Assembly: GCA_024639825.1 (NCBI GenBank)
Contig: JAHEGH010000011.1
Span: 7,840 to 63,993 of the forward strand
DNA: 56,154 nucleotides
Direction: 5' to 3'
Source of the DNA: Gammaproteobacteria bacterium
Lineage (GTDB): Bacteria > Pseudomonadota > Gammaproteobacteria > Steroidobacterales > Woeseiaceae
Made by a program: the position numbers and the translations under genes. The notes beneath the pieces are model-generated. The model ran no database searches, was not told where the DNA came from, and worked only from the letters and a program-made list of their open reading frames with translations. Of the stretch, positions 25,149 to 33,370 are shown piece by piece (position 1 is the first letter of the stretch; every line of letters begins with the position of its first letter).

Positions 25149-26735
25149 CTACCTTACTGGCGGCGTTTCCCACGCATCGGGCATCGGGCCGTTGTCCGAG
25201 ATGATCTCGCGATGGGCGCTCCAGGTGATCTGAATGGCTTCCGGCGTACCGATGCCGGCACCGCGCGGATCGCCACTCGGGCCAAACCAATGATTTTGCG
25301 GCGCACCTGTCGTGCGCGCGCGCATGCCGCAATACGTCGTGCCATTCACCGTAGCGCCGAGTACCTTCTGCTGGAACAGGATATCCGCGCTGACGACAGC
25401 GGCCGTCAGGTGGTTCTGCATCTGCTCGCACATCGCGAGCACAGTATCGATTTCGTCGTCGCCATAAGTGACCACAATCTGAAACGGTCCAAACAATTCC
25501 CGTGCGACCACATCGAATGCTTCACCCTGCATGGCGGTCAGCGGGACCCTGATAGCCGTTGGCTCATAGGCGCCGAAACAGTCAGGAATTGAATGGCCGG
25601 TTAACGGTTTGCCACCGAATAGCAGCTCTGTGCCTTCCACCGCCAGGACGGCGTCGATGTGTCCCTTGATCTGCTTGTCCGTCCATGAAAGCACCGGACC
25701 GACGGTCAGATCGTCAAGGCTGCGGCGTGCCGCGAGTTCCTTGAGTTTGGGGAACAGCTCATCCGCCCAGTTGTCGTGTATGAACAGCGCGCTTTGTGCC
25801 GAACACTTCTGGCCTGTCGCGTTGTATGCGTCTTCATCGCACTGCCACGCCACGTAATCAAGCCAGTCTTCGTCGTAGTCAGGTCCGATAATCTTCCAGT
25901 CAAACCCGGCGTCCTCGAGACGCACGCGGCCGTTCAAAGTCTCTGCGACGCGTTCGGCGACCGTACTTGATCCCGTGAATTGTGCGAGTCGAATCGTATC
26001 TGCCGCTTCTGTAATCAGCTCGCCCATCTTCTCGCCCCGACAATGCACGTAGTCGAGGTCGGCCGGGTCGAGCCCACAGTGAATCAGCATACGGATGAAC
26101 TGATCGAACACCACGCTAACCTTGGAGTCGACCTTGACCAGCGGTCGATTGCCCATGAACAATGCGCCCAGGGTTTGCAGCGCTGGAATTTCGAGCGGAA
26201 AGTTGAACGGTGCGACGACCACAACCGGGCCAAATGGCCAGCGGTAGCCACGTGATTCCTGTCCCTGGTGGTCGCCCGGGTTGGAGAAGCCGCGCGCAAG
26301 AAAGCGCACCCCGTCACCCGCGAAATTCTCGAGGAACACTCGAGTAACGCGCACTTCGGCGAGGCATTGCGCCCAGCTCTTGGGCATCACACGTTGTGTC
26401 AGCTTGGTGAAAAACTCCTCGACTTCCGGTGTGGCGAGCAGGGCGGCCGAACGGGCGCAGACGCTGCCCAGGTGTACATAGCGGTCATTGTTGCGGAGCG
26501 GGTTGTGCAGCCCGGACTTCGGGCAGCTTTCGAGGCCCTCTATGAAGGGCGCCATATCCTGCGTGTCCGGAACCTGGAGAAAGGCTTCACCGTTCATCGG
26601 GTCGACGATATCCTTGCGATAGGTGCCGACGTCTGTCCACTGGCCGCCGGCCAGGTTTTGCAGCCGGCCCGGCTCGCTGCCTGTCATACCCGCAAACGGA
26701 TCGACCGTTGCGAACTTCTTCCACGATGCTGTCAT
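25149..26735 (-). CDS. ALDH12-type delta-1-pyrroline-5-carboxylate dehydrogenase
   Basis: A 528-aa aldehyde dehydrogenase. Its sequence follows the plant/protist ALDH12 (mitochondrial P5C dehydrogenase) closely: PFNFPLEIPALQTLGALFMG at 176, KVDSKVSVVFDQ at 201, LEDAGFDWKIIGPD with the general-base Glu274, the nucleophile Cys311 in ATGQKCSAQSA, and RTTGAPQNHWFGPSGDPRG plus GIGTPEAIQITW near the C terminus. Family members oxidise P5C (glutamate semialdehyde) to glutamate with NAD+. It is unlike PutA, the usual bacterial P5C dehydrogenase, and no proline dehydrogenase is adjacent. A PaaN (phenylacetate) assignment is the main alternative and fits less well. Located 54 bp downstream of the beta-helix cytochrome gene on the same strand. 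Confidence 0.78.
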   Translation of the reverse strand: MTASWKKFATVDPFAGMTGSEPGRLQNLAGGQWTDVGTYRKDIVDPMNGEAFLQVPDTQDMAPFIEGLESCPKSGLHNPLRNNDRYVHLGSVCARSAALLATPEVEEFFTKLTQRVMPKSWAQCLAEVRVTRVFLENFAGDGVRFLARGFSNPGDHQGQESRGYRWPFGPVVVVAPFNFPLEIPALQTLGALFMGNRPLVKVDSKVSVVFDQFIRMLIHCGLDPADLDYVHCRGEKMGELITEAADTIRLAQFTGSSTVAERVAETLNGRVRLEDAGFDWKIIGPDYDEDWLDYVAWQCDEDAYNATGQKCSAQSALFIHDNWADELFPKLKELAARRSLDDLTVGPVLSWTDKQIKGHIDAVLAVEGTELLFGGKPLTGHSIPDCFGAYEPTAIRVPLTAMQGEAFDVVARELFGPFQIVVTYGDDEIDTVLAMCEQMQNHLTAAVVSADILFQQKVLGATVNGTTYCGMRARTTGAPQNHWFGPSGDPRGAGIGTPEAIQITWSAHREIISDNGPMPDAWETPPVR

Positions 26736-26788
26736 GCTGGATGTCCTGGATGGTGATTTCGGCGCATTGTACTCGACCTTACTGGCTG

Positions 26789-28282
26789 TTACTTCTTCAC
26801 CTGTAACATGAACTGGGCGGCGGCCATCCGAACTTCCTCGGAAAGGTAGTTTTGCGGCGGCATTTCGGGATAGTCGTCACGCTTCTTGGTTGGACTGGTA
26901 ATGTAGTCGACGATGCCCTGTGGGTTGTCGGCGTACAGCGCCTGAATGATTTGGGTCGGTGGCCCGACCATCTTGATGCTGTAGGAATGGCAGCCGGCAC
27001 ACACGCCATAGTAGGCGCGCTTGCCCATATCCTCTGCTGCAATCTCGCGCCGTTCAGCCGGCTCTTCCAGCAGGTATGTGGTGACCGCGGCCGTGGTCGT
27101 AAATCCGCAGGTACCAAAATCCTTGAGTCCGACAGTCACGTATTTGTCGTGGTCGAGGATGCAACTGTTACTGCTGTTGCCGATGTTCAGAATCTGAACG
27201 TCACCGTCGACGAGTTCGAGAGTTTTAAGTGCGGTGATCTCGGGAATGGTGTTGTAGCCATTGTTCCACATCATGTTGTCGAGAATAGAAATCTCATCCG
27301 AGTTCGGATCGGCATCGGGGTCCAGCGTAACGTTCGGGGCATTCATATGGTCTGTAATCAGGATGCCGATCACCTGGTTGCCCGTAATAATGTTGCCTTC
27401 GATCGTCGTCTGGTCACCGGCCATATTCAGGATGCCCGTACCGGCTGGAATACCGGCTACCGTTGAGCCGGGAATGCCGAAGTTCGGAGTGTTGTTATTC
27501 ACGATGAAGTTGTTGCGCACGATCGTGTCAAACGTCGTCTTGATCGGCAGGCCCGGCGTAATAAACACGAGAATGCCGCCTGTATTGTCATGCGCGTAGT
27601 TGCTCTCGACGATGGAGTGACGGGAGTTTTCGATTTCGATGCCGGCGACATTGTTGAAGACTTCATTGTGCGAGACATGGATGTTGTCGCACATGCCGAC
27701 GTAAATGGCAGCGTCCTCAATGCCGCTAAGGACGTTGTGAGTGACGAGGCCATTGGTACCGAACTCGGGAAAGATGCCGTATACGCCGGTGTCAATAATC
27801 CTGTTGTTGCGGATCAGGAAGTTGTTACCTGCCTGCCCCATGATGGCGTTGCCTTTGTAATGCTGGATCTGCAGATTCTCGACTGTGATGTCATTGCCGG
27901 AATACAGGACTGCGTCGTTGAGCTTCGATGCGCCTTCCATGACTGGCCAGGCATCATCAATAACGACGCCGCTTAACACGATGTCGTCTTTGTCGATGTA
28001 GACGGTTTCGTGATACATACCGGGGAAGATCTTGATGACATCCCCGGATTGCGCGACAGCAACGGCCGCCTGGATTGAGTCACCGTTACGAACCTCATGG
28101 ACGGCCCCGGCGCCCGAACCCCCAACAGACCGCGTCAATGCGCCGCCGGTCGTCTCGACTCGGTAACGCGAGCTGTCGCCAATCACGGTGCCGCGGTTGT
28201 CGCCCGCGAACTTCATGCCGCCGATGACGCCGGCAACGAGCAGTGCGATGGCCGCAGAAACCAAACCCAGTTTCTTACCCAT
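26789..28282 (-). CDS. Exported right-handed beta-helix protein fused to a C-terminal cytochrome c
   Basis: A 497-aa extracytoplasmic protein. Residues 6-26 form a signal/anchor helix. Residues about 65-360 consist of parallel beta-helix coils, rich in Asn ladders and Gly (for example NDITVENLQIQHYKGNAIMGQAG, NNFLIRNNRIIDTGVYGI, DNIHVSHNEVFNNVAGIEIE). Residues about 410-497 are a small cytochrome c with haem site CAGCH (428-432) and a probable Met474 ligand in YPEMPPQN. Beta-helix proteins of this kind often act on polysaccharides or serve as metal/cofactor scaffolds; here the fused haem implies electron transfer. It is the last gene of an operon with a MauG-like dihaem protein and a dihaem cytochrome. 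Confidence 0.85.
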   Translation of the reverse strand: MGKKLGLVSAAIALLVAGVIGGMKFAGDNRGTVIGDSSRYRVETTGGALTRSVGGSGAGAVHEVRNGDSIQAAVAVAQSGDVIKIFPGMYHETVYIDKDDIVLSGVVIDDAWPVMEGASKLNDAVLYSGNDITVENLQIQHYKGNAIMGQAGNNFLIRNNRIIDTGVYGIFPEFGTNGLVTHNVLSGIEDAAIYVGMCDNIHVSHNEVFNNVAGIEIENSRHSIVESNYAHDNTGGILVFITPGLPIKTTFDTIVRNNFIVNNNTPNFGIPGSTVAGIPAGTGILNMAGDQTTIEGNIITGNQVIGILITDHMNAPNVTLDPDADPNSDEISILDNMMWNNGYNTIPEITALKTLELVDGDVQILNIGNSSNSCILDHDKYVTVGLKDFGTCGFTTTAAVTTYLLEEPAERREIAAEDMGKRAYYGVCAGCHSYSIKMVGPPTQIIQALYADNPQGIVDYITSPTKKRDDYPEMPPQNYLSEEVRMAAAQFMLQVKK

Positions 28283-28304
28283 GTTTTCTTCCCCTGGTCT
28301 TATT

Positions 28305-29513
28305 CTAGTTCGATTGGCTCAAGCGAGTTGTCAGCGCCTCGGGCAGTGTACCGATTGGCAGCAGGCCTGACGGTACCGCCTCTGGAATATGCGGTTTAAA
28401 GCGCTCATCGCTGAGGGTGCCGAGAAAATCGACAAGGCGATCAAGTTCGTCGTTGCTCAGGTTCGGCTCCCAGATATGCCAGTGCACGCTAACGCGTGTC
28501 TTTTCCTCGTCGGGCAGCGCGTGGCCGCGACCGAGCGTGTAGAACTCGGCGGCCTCACGAAGTGTAGCGAAAGTTCCGGAATGCATATACGGCGCCGTTT
28601 GTGCAACATTGCGCAGGCTTGGCACCTTGAAGCCGCCGCGCAGCCCTGGATTCTCATTAACTGTTTCGGCCCCGGGATCGAACGCCCGTCCGTTCGGTTC
28701 CTGGACGCCAATGACTGCGATTTGCCGATTCGTAAACAGCGGCGGCGTGTGGCATTCGGCGCAACGCGCGACAAATGAGCGGAAGACGTTCATGCCTGCC
28801 TTTTCCGGTTCAGTCAGGGCATCGTGAAAACCATGCGCGTACTGGTCGTAGCGACTGTTCAGGGAAACCAGCGATGTCTGGAATGCCGCGATCGCGGTGT
28901 AAATCTGACCGAGCGTGGGTGCACCTTTACTGCCGGGGTAAGCATCGCGGAACAGGCGCAAATAAGTGTCATTCGCAGTGATGTCGGCCAGCAGTTGCAC
29001 CGGACTGGTGCCCATTTCGTTCGCAGCGTACAAAGGTCCTTGCATCTGCTCCTCAAGCGAGCTCGCACGTGCATCCCAGAAAAACGTGTTCAGGAACGCA
29101 ACATTCCAGAGGCTGGGGGCGGCGCGGTTGACCTCCGCACCGCCAATGCCAACGCTGCGCGGACGGCCGTCCGTAAAGCCGAGGTCCGGGTGGTGACAGC
29201 TGGCACAGGAGACACTGTTGTCGCCGGATAAGAGGGGATCGAAAAACAGGTAGCGACCCAGGTCAACCTGTTGCGGTGAAAATCCATCGCGCGCTTCAGG
29301 CAAGCCTGTCTTCGGCCCGCCCACACCGGCGTGGCGCAGCGAATCGTAGTTCTGGTACAGCGTGCGCAACTCGCAGGCGTTAGCGTCGGTCAGTTCAAAT
29401 CCGGGTGGACAGTAGTCCCGCAGCTCGATGGATGTATCGGCAGGTACCGGTACGCACAAGGCGAGTGCGACGACACCTGCCAGGTATCTCCTACTGCTGC
29501 GCGCCTTGCTCAT
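28305..29513 (-). CDS. MauG-like / cytochrome c peroxidase-family dihaem protein
   Basis: A 402-aa exported dihaem protein (signal peptide about 8-25). The two haem sites are CASCHH (103-108) and CAECH (251-255). FFWDARASSLEEQ near 144 and NVAQTAPYMHSGTF near 302 follow the bacterial CCP/MauG family. Where classical bacterial peroxidases have a Met ligand to the high-potential haem, this protein appears to have Tyr325 (REAAEFYTLG), the MauG-type change, which suggests oxidation of a protein or organic substrate rather than plain H2O2 removal (inference). The N terminus overlaps the upstream cytochrome gene by 23 bp; the next gene starts 22 bp downstream. I would not call it ccpA. Confidence 0.83.
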   Translation of the reverse strand: MSKARSSRRYLAGVVALALCVPVPADTSIELRDYCPPGFELTDANACELRTLYQNYDSLRHAGVGGPKTGLPEARDGFSPQQVDLGRYLFFDPLLSGDNSVSCASCHHPDLGFTDGRPRSVGIGGAEVNRAAPSLWNVAFLNTFFWDARASSLEEQMQGPLYAANEMGTSPVQLLADITANDTYLRLFRDAYPGSKGAPTLGQIYTAIAAFQTSLVSLNSRYDQYAHGFHDALTEPEKAGMNVFRSFVARCAECHTPPLFTNRQIAVIGVQEPNGRAFDPGAETVNENPGLRGGFKVPSLRNVAQTAPYMHSGTFATLREAAEFYTLGRGHALPDEEKTRVSVHWHIWEPNLSNDELDRLVDFLGTLSDERFKPHIPEAVPSGLLPIGTLPEALTTRLSQSN

Positions 29514-30120
29514 TCAGGAAGGCAGCAATATCGGTGAGTTCGTCCTCGGAAACCGTCTTGGCCATCATCGCCATTTGCTTGCCATACGTGGAGTCCTCGT
29601 GCGCTCCGCGCATGCTTTCCTGGAATTTCCCGACCTGGCGAATCAGGTACCAGTCGCCGATGACGGTCAGGCGAGGCGTGAACAAGGCCTCGTTACCCCA
29701 GCCCTGGCCCCCATGACAGGCGCCACATTTGCCTGTGAACAACTTCTGGCCATTAACAACGTCGCCTTCGATGGTCGCTGCGGGTTGCGTCGCAGGCATA
29801 GCTGCGATGTAGGCTGCAACGTTTGCAACAGCGTCGCCATCCGTCAGCATGGCTGCCATCGGCAGCATCTGTGCGCCGGTTGTGTCGCCCGGCTCCTTTC
29901 CGCGTCGGCCATTCTTGAAATCCCACAGCTGGCGTGCGAGATAGGATTCGGACTGGCCGGCGATACCCGGGGCGTTAAGTGCCGCGTTGCCTGCACCATT
30001 CTCACCGTGACAGGCTATGCAGGCCGCATAGAGCGCCTCGCCGGATTCAGCGTCGCCAGCAGCGGCGAGACCAGGAATAAGAAGGACCGTTAGCAGAAGA
30101 ATCGGTGGTCGAAAGTTCAT
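29491..30120 (-). CDS. Dihaem cytochrome c (c4/c-class I tandem)
   Basis: A 209-aa periplasmic protein with a signal peptide (about 1-21) and two class I cytochrome domains. The haem sites are CIACH (about 34-38) and CGACH (about 132-136), with candidate Met ligands in AQMLPMAAML and YGKQMAMMA. Cytochromes c4 shuttle electrons in the periplasm to terminal oxidases or peroxidases. It is the first gene of the c4/MauG/beta-helix operon and overlaps the MauG-like gene by 23 bp, so it is the natural electron partner of that protein. The short 85-bp spacer to the divergent FAD gene holds the promoters. Confidence 0.87.
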   Translation of the reverse strand: MNFRPPILLLTVLLIPGLAAAGDAESGEALYAACIACHGENGAGNAALNAPGIAGQSESYLARQLWDFKNGRRGKEPGDTTGAQMLPMAAMLTDGDAVANVAAYIAAMPATQPAATIEGDVVNGQKLFTGKCGACHGGQGWGNEALFTPRLTVIGDWYLIRQVGKFQESMRGAHEDSTYGKQMAMMAKTVSEDELTDIAAFLNEQGAQQ

Positions 30121-30205
30121 TGTCTGTGCGTTCCGGAGGTGTCAATATCGATGAGCCATCAAGTTTGGACAAACGTACAACTGAAAACAAGTACGGGATA
30201 AGCGT

Positions 30206-31795
30206 ATGCCAGGGCAGGAAAGCGAAATCGTCATTGTCGGTGCAGGAATTGCAGGATTGGTCGCGGCGTACGAGTGCCTGGAGCAGGGCAGGACGGTAAC
30301 AATCATCGATCGCCATTCGAAGGAAAATATCGGTGGGCTGGCACGCACTGCATTCGGAGGTATGGCGCTTGTCGGCACACCGTTACAACGCAAGATGGGT
30401 ATCAAGGACAGTCCTGGGTTGGCACTGTCAGATTGGCGCTCCTTCGCTGAGTTCGATGATACGGATATATGGCCCGACAAGTGGGCCGAGGCCTACGTCG
30501 AGCAGAGTGCGGAAAAAGTCTTCCATTGGTTGCGGGAAAAGGGCCTGCGATTCATGCCGGCGGTCAACTGGGTGGAGCGTGGCAACTTTGTGCCGGGGAA
30601 CAGTGTGCCTCGGTACCACATTCTGTGGGGTACCGGCCGCGGCCTTGTCGAACGCTTCGCAGACCTGCTTTCGGGGCACCGCAACGCCGGCAAGCTGCGT
30701 TACGTGTTTGGTTGTCGCGTAGACGATCTCGTCGTAGACAACAGCCGTGTTGTCGGTTGCCGGGGCGTAATTGAGGCGACGGGTGAAGAGTGCGAGTTTC
30801 GTGGTGACCAGACGATGGTCGCGACGGGTGGCATCAACGGCAATCTGCAGAAGGTGCGAGACAACTGGTACTGGGGCGATGCGCCGGATGACCTATTAAA
30901 CGGCTCACATCCATTCTGTGATGGCGCGATGCACGATGTCGTTGAACGACAGGGTGGCGTTGTTACTCATCTCGAGAACATGTGGAACTATGCGGCAGGC
31001 ATTCCGCACCCCTTCCCACAGTTTGAGGGTCATGGTCTAAGCCTGATTCCGTGCAAATCCGCGTTGTGGCTCGATCATACGGGCAAGCGCATTGGTCCCG
31101 AGCCACTCATAACGGGTTTTGATACGAATGACATGTGTGGACGCTTGTCGTCCATGGAGAAATCCTGGAGCTGGCAGATTCTCAACTGGCGTATTGCCGC
31201 CAGGGAGTTCGCGATCTCGGGTTCCGAACACAACCCGCACATTCGTGACAGCAGGTTGCTGCCGTTTCTGAAAGAAACGTTGCTCGGTAACCACCGGCTG
31301 GTCCGGCAAATGCAGGAGGAGAGCGATCACTTTATTGTGGCTGATCGCCTGCCCGATCTGGTTGAGCAGATGAATGCACTTGACGGCGACAACCTGGTAG
31401 AGCTCGACAATGTTTCCTATTCGATTGACACGTTTGACGACAATGTTCGCCGCGGTCCCGGGCTGTGGAATGACGACCAGATTCGCCGCATCGTACATGC
31501 CCGCGCCTGGCGATCTGATCGAATCCGCACCTGCAAGCCTAAACCCCTGATGGACCACGGGCCGCTGATTGCCATCAAGCTGCGCCTGATAACACGCAAG
31601 AGCCTCGGGGGCATCCAGACGGACCTGGCGAGTCGTGCGCTCGATCGTAACGGCAGTCCGATCGCAGGGCTATACGCGATTGGTGAGGCGGCCGGTTTCG
31701 GGGGCGGTGGTGCCAGTGGCCGACGTTCGCTGGAAGGCACATTCCTGTCGGGCTGTATCCTGACGGCGAGGGCGGCTGCAGAGTCACTTGACTAA
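30206..31795 (+). CDS. FAD-binding dehydrogenase (fumarate reductase/3-ketosteroid dehydrogenase-like fold)
   Basis: A 529-aa flavoprotein with an N-terminal dinucleotide fold (EIVIVGAGIAGLVAAYECLEQGRTVTIID at 6-34) and a C-terminal FAD loop GLYAIGEAAGFGGGGASGRRSLEGTFLSGCI near 490-520. This is the layout of the FAD-dependent oxidoreductase/fumarate reductase group, which includes 3-ketosteroid-delta1-dehydrogenases and other enzymes that introduce or reduce C=C bonds. No signal peptide is visible, so it acts in the cytosol. The substrate is unknown. It stands alone on the plus strand and is divergent from the cytochrome operon by 85 bp and convergent with the AlaX-like gene, 31 bp away. Length is normal. 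Confidence 0.8.
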   Translation: MPGQESEIVIVGAGIAGLVAAYECLEQGRTVTIIDRHSKENIGGLARTAFGGMALVGTPLQRKMGIKDSPGLALSDWRSFAEFDDTDIWPDKWAEAYVEQSAEKVFHWLREKGLRFMPAVNWVERGNFVPGNSVPRYHILWGTGRGLVERFADLLSGHRNAGKLRYVFGCRVDDLVVDNSRVVGCRGVIEATGEECEFRGDQTMVATGGINGNLQKVRDNWYWGDAPDDLLNGSHPFCDGAMHDVVERQGGVVTHLENMWNYAAGIPHPFPQFEGHGLSLIPCKSALWLDHTGKRIGPEPLITGFDTNDMCGRLSSMEKSWSWQILNWRIAAREFAISGSEHNPHIRDSRLLPFLKETLLGNHRLVRQMQEESDHFIVADRLPDLVEQMNALDGDNLVELDNVSYSIDTFDDNVRRGPGLWNDDQIRRIVHARAWRSDRIRTCKPKPLMDHGPLIAIKLRLITRKSLGGIQTDLASRALDRNGSPIAGLYAIGEAAGFGGGGASGRRSLEGTFLSGCILTARAAAESLD

Positions 31796-31826
31796 AGCCG
31801 CGCGATCCAATCCGAAACTGTCCGGA

Positions 31827-32525
31827 TCAATCATCGAGGTGCAAATTCACGCGCCGGTTGTGACGGCCTTTCTTCTCCACTTTACCGATGCGGACGGCGC
31901 CAACTTCGGACGTTGAGCGGAGATGTGTGCCTCCACAGGGTTGCAGGTCGATTCCTTCGATCTCCAAAAGGCGAATAGCGCCGCGGCCACGCGGCGGCTG
32001 CACGGACATCGTACGCACCAGCTCTGGGTTGGCGTCCAGTTCTTCCTCGCTGATCCAGCGGCAACGTACCGCATGATCTGCGGCGACAAGCGCTGCAAGC
32101 GCGGCGCCAACGGCTTCCTTGTCGATTGTGTCTTCCATGTCGAAGTCGAGGCGGCTTTTCTCTGCGCTGATGTTGCTGCCGGTAACGCCGTAGTGCAAAA
32201 CGGTGCCAAGCAAATGCATCGCGGTATGCATGCGCATGTGCCGGTAGCGTCGATCCCAGTCAATGGTCAGCTCCACGCTGGTGCCAACGGCAGGACCGCT
32301 AGCGCCGTCTTCCAGCATGTGCACGATGTCTCCATCGACATAGCGAGTATCGAGGATTCTTGCTGTACCACCGTCCCACGAGAGCGAACCGGTATCGCCG
32401 GGCTGCCCTCCACCCAGAGGATAGAAAATTGTCTGGTCAAGTCTGACGAAACCGGCGCCACTTGCCGTGACGGTGGCCGCGCAGGACTTCAGGTACGAGT
32501 CCTCACGAAACAGGTCTTTAGTCAA
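31827..32525 (-). CDS. Alanyl-tRNA editing protein, AlaX type
   Basis: A 232-aa stand-alone editing domain homologous to the AlaRS C-terminal editing region. The zinc-binding motifs are intact: HTAMH (100-104) and CGGTH near 197. It also has the YPLGGGQPGDTG start near 35. AlaX proteins hydrolyse mischarged Ser-tRNA(Ala) or Gly-tRNA(Ala); the specific type (M or S) cannot be assigned with certainty. It overlaps the stop of the lipase gene (ATGA-type overlap at 32522-32525), so it is carried at the end of a lipid-degradation operon. That coupling has no obvious biochemical reason. Confidence 0.88.
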   Translation of the reverse strand: MTKDLFREDSYLKSCAATVTASGAGFVRLDQTIFYPLGGGQPGDTGSLSWDGGTARILDTRYVDGDIVHMLEDGASGPAVGTSVELTIDWDRRYRHMRMHTAMHLLGTVLHYGVTGSNISAEKSRLDFDMEDTIDKEAVGAALAALVAADHAVRCRWISEEELDANPELVRTMSVQPPRGRGAIRLLEIEGIDLQPCGGTHLRSTSEVGAVRIGKVEKKGRHNRRVNLHLDD

Positions 32526-33370
32526 AGATGAGCCTCCAGCCAGCCGCTCATATCCTTGAGCACCGCGTCCTGCTCCGGCTCGTTGAAGATTTCATGATAC
32601 AGGCCGGGATAGGTTTTCAACGTCTTGTCCGTGGAACTGACGGCCTCGTAAAGCTCCGCCGAACCGGCCGGCGACGTCAACTGATCGTCCTCGCCATGCA
32701 TGAGCATGATCGGGAGGTTTATTGCTGCAGCTCTTGCCACGGTGTCGTGCATGGCTGCCGACATTTCAGATAGCAGTCGAGCAGAGAGCTTGCCGTGATG
32801 AACCAGTGGGTCATTCATGTATGCAGCGACGACAGCCTGGTCCCGGCTTACACCGCTCGCGTCGAGCTGTATTAAAGGCACTGTGGGCACAATTGCCGAC
32901 AAGAGCCGAATCAATGCGATGACGATGGCGGGTGGCGACTGGTCAGATTTGATTGCAGGCCCCGACAGGACTGCGGCCCGGAAAGCAGACTGGTGATCGA
33001 GCAGGAACGCGGTGGCGATAAGTCCGCCCATGCTGTGCCCGAGAAGGAATAAGGGCTGCTGGGGGTGCTCGTTACGTGCTTTCTCGAGCAACGCCGCAAC
33101 GCCGTCGAGATAAACGCTGAAACGTTCCACAAATCCAGCATGGCCATCGGACTTACCATGCCCATAATGGTCAAGCGTAAAAACTGCAAAACCGCGTTGG
33201 GTCAGGTGTTTTGCGACGTGCGTATAACGGCTGCTGTGCTCGCCAAGCCCGTGGATAAGCAATACGATTGCCTGTGGTTCCGCGTCAGGAAGCCATGATT
33301 GCTGATACAGCCGACTGGAGCCACGTGCGGCTGTGTGCGAAACATTCAGAAAGCCTTCAGAGTGCCGCAA
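32522..33370 (-). CDS. Monoacylglycerol lipase-like alpha/beta hydrolase
   Basis: A hydrolase of about 282 aa in the monoglyceride lipase/lysophospholipase family. The nucleophile Ser lies in LLGHSMGGLIA, the oxyanion stretch is IHGLGEHSSRY, and the catalytic His/Asp pair is suggested by MLMHGEDDQLTSP and LYHEIFNEPEQD. It would release fatty acids from monoacylglycerols in the cytosol or at the membrane. The frame is open back to 33469, but that overlaps the patatin gene by 113 bp. The TTG at 33368-33370 has a clear GGAGAG ribosome binding site about 7 bases upstream, inside the patatin 3' end, and gives a family-length protein. Confidence 0.83.
   Translation of the reverse strand: MRHSEGFLNVSHTAARGSSRLYQQSWLPDAEPQAIVLLIHGLGEHSSRYTHVAKHLTQRGFAVFTLDHYGHGKSDGHAGFVERFSVYLDGVAALLEKARNEHPQQPLFLLGHSMGGLIATAFLLDHQSAFRAAVLSGPAIKSDQSPPAIVIALIRLLSAIVPTVPLIQLDASGVSRDQAVVAAYMNDPLVHHGKLSARLLSEMSAAMHDTVARAAAINLPIMLMHGEDDQLTSPAGSAELYEAVSSTDKTLKTYPGLYHEIFNEPEQDAVLKDMSGWLEAHL

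Noticed and set aside
25149-26735. PaaN phenylacetate ring-cleavage aldehyde dehydrogenase
   Set aside because: No other paa genes nearby and the conserved blocks match ALDH12 more closely from memory; kept as the alternative name only.
28305-29513. Plain cytochrome c peroxidase (ccpA) call
   Set aside because: The Met ligand position appears to be Tyr (EFY), and the gene context is a special cytochrome operon rather than a peroxide-stress locus.
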